From Glomus cerebriforme (taxonomy: Eukaryota; Glomeromycota; Glomeromycetes; Glomerales; Glomeraceae): 10,128 bases of DNA. The stretch covers positions 9,282-19,409 of the forward strand of contig QKYT01000453.1 in the NCBI GenBank assembly GCA_003550305.1, given 5' to 3'. Positions within the stretch are counted from its first letter, which is position 1. Every line of letters starts with the position of its first letter. Below are positions 8,228-10,128 of the stretch, piece after piece. The notes under the pieces are model-generated. The model saw only the letters and a program-made list of their open reading frames with translations, made no database searches and was not told the origin of the DNA. The translations under genes were made by a program, and so were the position numbers.

Positions 8228-8463
8228 TATATATAAGTTTAGTACAAATGATGATTTTGTAAGATATGGTTGTTTTTTATTAAATTCATCTGCTTCTTCA
8301 ATTTGTTTACAAATTTCACTATCCTATCTATTACTATGTCTCCACTAGAGACCTGCAACGGGTCGGGTCTGGGTTCAAAATGTAAATCCAGATTTTCATA
8401 ATTTCTTAATTTTGGCCAAAATCGCCAATTAATTCTAGCCGAAATTAGACTAGACAAAGATTA
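8207..8463 (-). pseudogene. Short broken gene fragment (NWRFWPKLRNYENLDL...)
   Basis: The minus strand is open from the codon after a TAA near 8463 and reads LISARINWRFWPKLRNYEN, LHFEPRPDPLQVSSGDIVID. The frame as it stands then reads RIVKFVNKLKKQ and ends at 8239. From about 8330 downward the neighbouring frame reads DSEICKQIEEADEFNKKQPY and LTKSSFVLN to TAG at 8207-8209. This is a much better coding continuation, so one base has probably been lost at 8321-8330. No ATG starts the frame. The piece could be an internal exon; a TTTGTCTAG acceptor-like string precedes it. I recognise the style as a Rhizophagus family but cannot name a function. It shares the RPDP motif with the gene at 1786 (KARPDPE), which may be chance. 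Confidence 0.5.
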
Positions 8464-8795
8464 AACAATTTGGTAAAGTTTTAAAAAAAAGACAACAGAA
8501 AAGCTGTTATTTTACATCTTTGATGATTAAAAATTATTTAAAACTGCTATAACAATTTTCAATAAACAGATCCATCCAATATGTAAATCTTTTATAAAAA
8601 AAAATTTTTGTGTTTGTAAAGTTTTATTATTAAAACCCAAGAACCTATTCTTCCAATAATTTTAAAACAGTAACGGGACCCTTTTTCATAGCTACCAAAT
8701 TAAGAACAGTTGTCATTATTATTCAATAAAACAAGCTTCTTAAAGAACAAGTAATTCATTTCTTTCTTGTTGTTTATTGTTGGGTATTTTTGCAG
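8458..8795. other. AT-rich spacer
   Basis: No gene is supported. It holds A/T runs and a weak 5-bp hairpin AACAG-AAAAG-CTGTT near 8495. The right end, TTGTTTATTGTTGGGTATTTTTGCAG, looks like a splice acceptor. Confidence 0.4.
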
Positions 8796-8914
8796 AACAG
8801 CATGATACTATGCGTGGGTATTACTGCACCTTATGGCTTCTTTTCCCAAAACCCTTCATCTTATGGCTTCTTATCCCCAAAATTCTTATTCTTCGTACAA
8901 GCTGCAGTCCCATG
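8796..8914 (+). other. Exon-like block between splice-site-like signals
   Basis: A pyrimidine-rich stretch ending in TTTTTGCAG (to 8795) precedes the block and GTAAGT (8915-8920) follows it, as for an internal exon. The enclosed 119 bases are open in the frame that reads CVGITAPYGFFSQNPSSYGF and LSPKFLFFVQAAVP. The block has more C than its surroundings. No partner exon was identified with confidence and the protein is not recognised. TTCTAG at 8975-8980 could be the next acceptor. Confidence 0.3.
8828..8887 (+). repeat. Imperfect 30-bp tandem duplication
   Basis: CTTATGGCTTCTT recurs exactly 30 bases apart (8830 and 8860), each time followed by a CCC-AAAA tract. In the exon-like frame the units give PYGFFSQNPS and SYGFLSPKFL. 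Confidence 0.7.
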
Positions 8915-10128
8915 GTAAGTGTTGGTCGTNTGTGGTATAGTATGGTGCTATGCAAAGATAGAAGCATAGTGCACTTCTAGTAAGCCCAATGATGTTAGAG
9001 GCTTAGAGCCATAGAACTTAAAAACTTATATTTGTCTTATTGNCTATATAGTGCTTTATGTAATCTTGATTGAACAGTTCAGTACATAATCATTTTTGTT
9101 GCTATATTAGACGGATGTTTTTTAGTGACTTTTTATTTATTAATTTCAAATTACTTGATGTATATCTGGACTATATCAGAGATAAGTAATATACATAACT
9201 ACTAGCCTAATAATTTGCTTTCTAGATTGTATTTGTGCCTTATTTGTTCTTTATTTATTCAATTACTGACAGAAACTTCAGAATTTTAGGATAAAAATTG
9301 TTAAAGATGGTTACTTAAGTTGAGAAAATTATCAATACTGTAAATAGCAAAATAAGGATTATATATATTGTTTTGCGTTTTGAAATGTCATTTTTAAAAT
9401 TAAATGATTTTTTTTTTGATAAATGAATTTATACAATATTTATACTTTAGGAACTTGGCAAATTTTGATTGATTACTGGAAATAACAATATTTCCATTAT
9501 TTTAACCGTGCCACACAAATAACAACAATTTCATCAAATTTATATTGAATAGTAATTAGTAGTAGTTTTTTTATGTTCTTTATGGATTCTTCTTCATTCA
9601 AATTTTAGGTTCATTATTCAATTTCTGAAACAGCAGAATAAAGTTAGTCCAAATAAGAATAGAGAACAATAATAGTCACTGGAGAAAATGATTCCGTTTT
9701 TAATGCTCTTTTTAATTATAGAAATTGATTGGATTGATAAGTAATTTTGATCACATTAATTTTTTTAATAAAAAATGGTTTATAAACCAATTAGTATAAT
9801 TATTAATTACTGTNATTAAATGATAATTTATTGAATAGTATCTAGTCTTATAAATGAATTAAATATTTTTGGATATATGAAGTACAACTTATTACAATTA
9901 TTCTGAAACATTGTTTGTAAAGCAGCAACAAANAATATGAAAATTCGGATAATTATTAGCCTAAAACTTCACAAGAAGGAGAACTTTAAGATCTATTAGT
10001 AATACAACACAATATCTTGCTCGTGAATTGGTATTGAAATTGATAACTTNCTTTATAATTANGACTGATCATAAGAGATTTTAAAGAAGTTGCTCCCAAT
10101 ATCAATGCAAATATAGGAGTAACTTTTT
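8915..10128. other. Non-coding AT-rich right end with ambiguous bases
   Basis: I see no gene, RNA or repeat here. Single N calls at 8930, 9043, 9814, 9933, 10050 and 10062 indicate lower sequence quality than in the rest of the window. Confidence 0.6.

Overview
The window is AT-rich (roughly 70% by eye) eukaryotic DNA. It most resembles the genome of an arbuscular mycorrhizal fungus of the Rhizophagus irregularis type. Three things point there: the charged heptad/17-residue repeat family at the left end, the short family that starts MTKTDKILTPEYLDWHAKL, and an HMG-box gene of the kind heavily expanded in these fungi. There are no bacterial operons, rRNAs, tRNAs or CRISPR arrays. No intact, recognisable full-length gene is present.

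Layout. 1-142 is an upstream region with a TATA box unusually close to the first ATG. 143-1716 (+) is one lineage-specific gene (N-terminal coiled coil, C-terminal cysteine ribbon) split into pieces by frameshifts and stops. 1786-2266 (+) is a second, shorter broken family member. A candidate poly(A) signal lies just downstream. 2267-3534 is gene-free. 3535-4583 (-) is a heavily decayed coding relic; one segment has a DxD stretch that resembles motif I of archaeo-eukaryotic primases. 5148-5862 (-) is an HMG-box pseudogene with two in-frame TGA codons and a C-run frameshift. 6912-7545 (-) is an unidentified coding relic interrupted by a 120-bp Tc1/mariner-type MITE with TA duplications. 8207-8463 (-) is another short broken gene. 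8796-8914 (+) is an exon-like block with a 30-bp tandem duplication. The last 1.2 kb is AT-rich, apparently non-coding, and contains scattered N calls.

Overlaid on this is a roughly 39-bp hairpin-forming repeat (CCTCTAGGAG...CTCCTA..AACCTCTTAAAGG). It occurs four times, at 2479, 6107 (inverted), 7862 and 8126. The first two copies are 36/39 identical, face each other, and bracket the segment that holds the primase-like and HMG relics.

The genes do not form a working pathway. The region reads as a gene graveyard in an accessory, repeat-rich part of a fungal genome. Some lesions, especially those in homopolymers, could be assembly errors. Organism and family recognition rest on remembered family patterns; no search was run.
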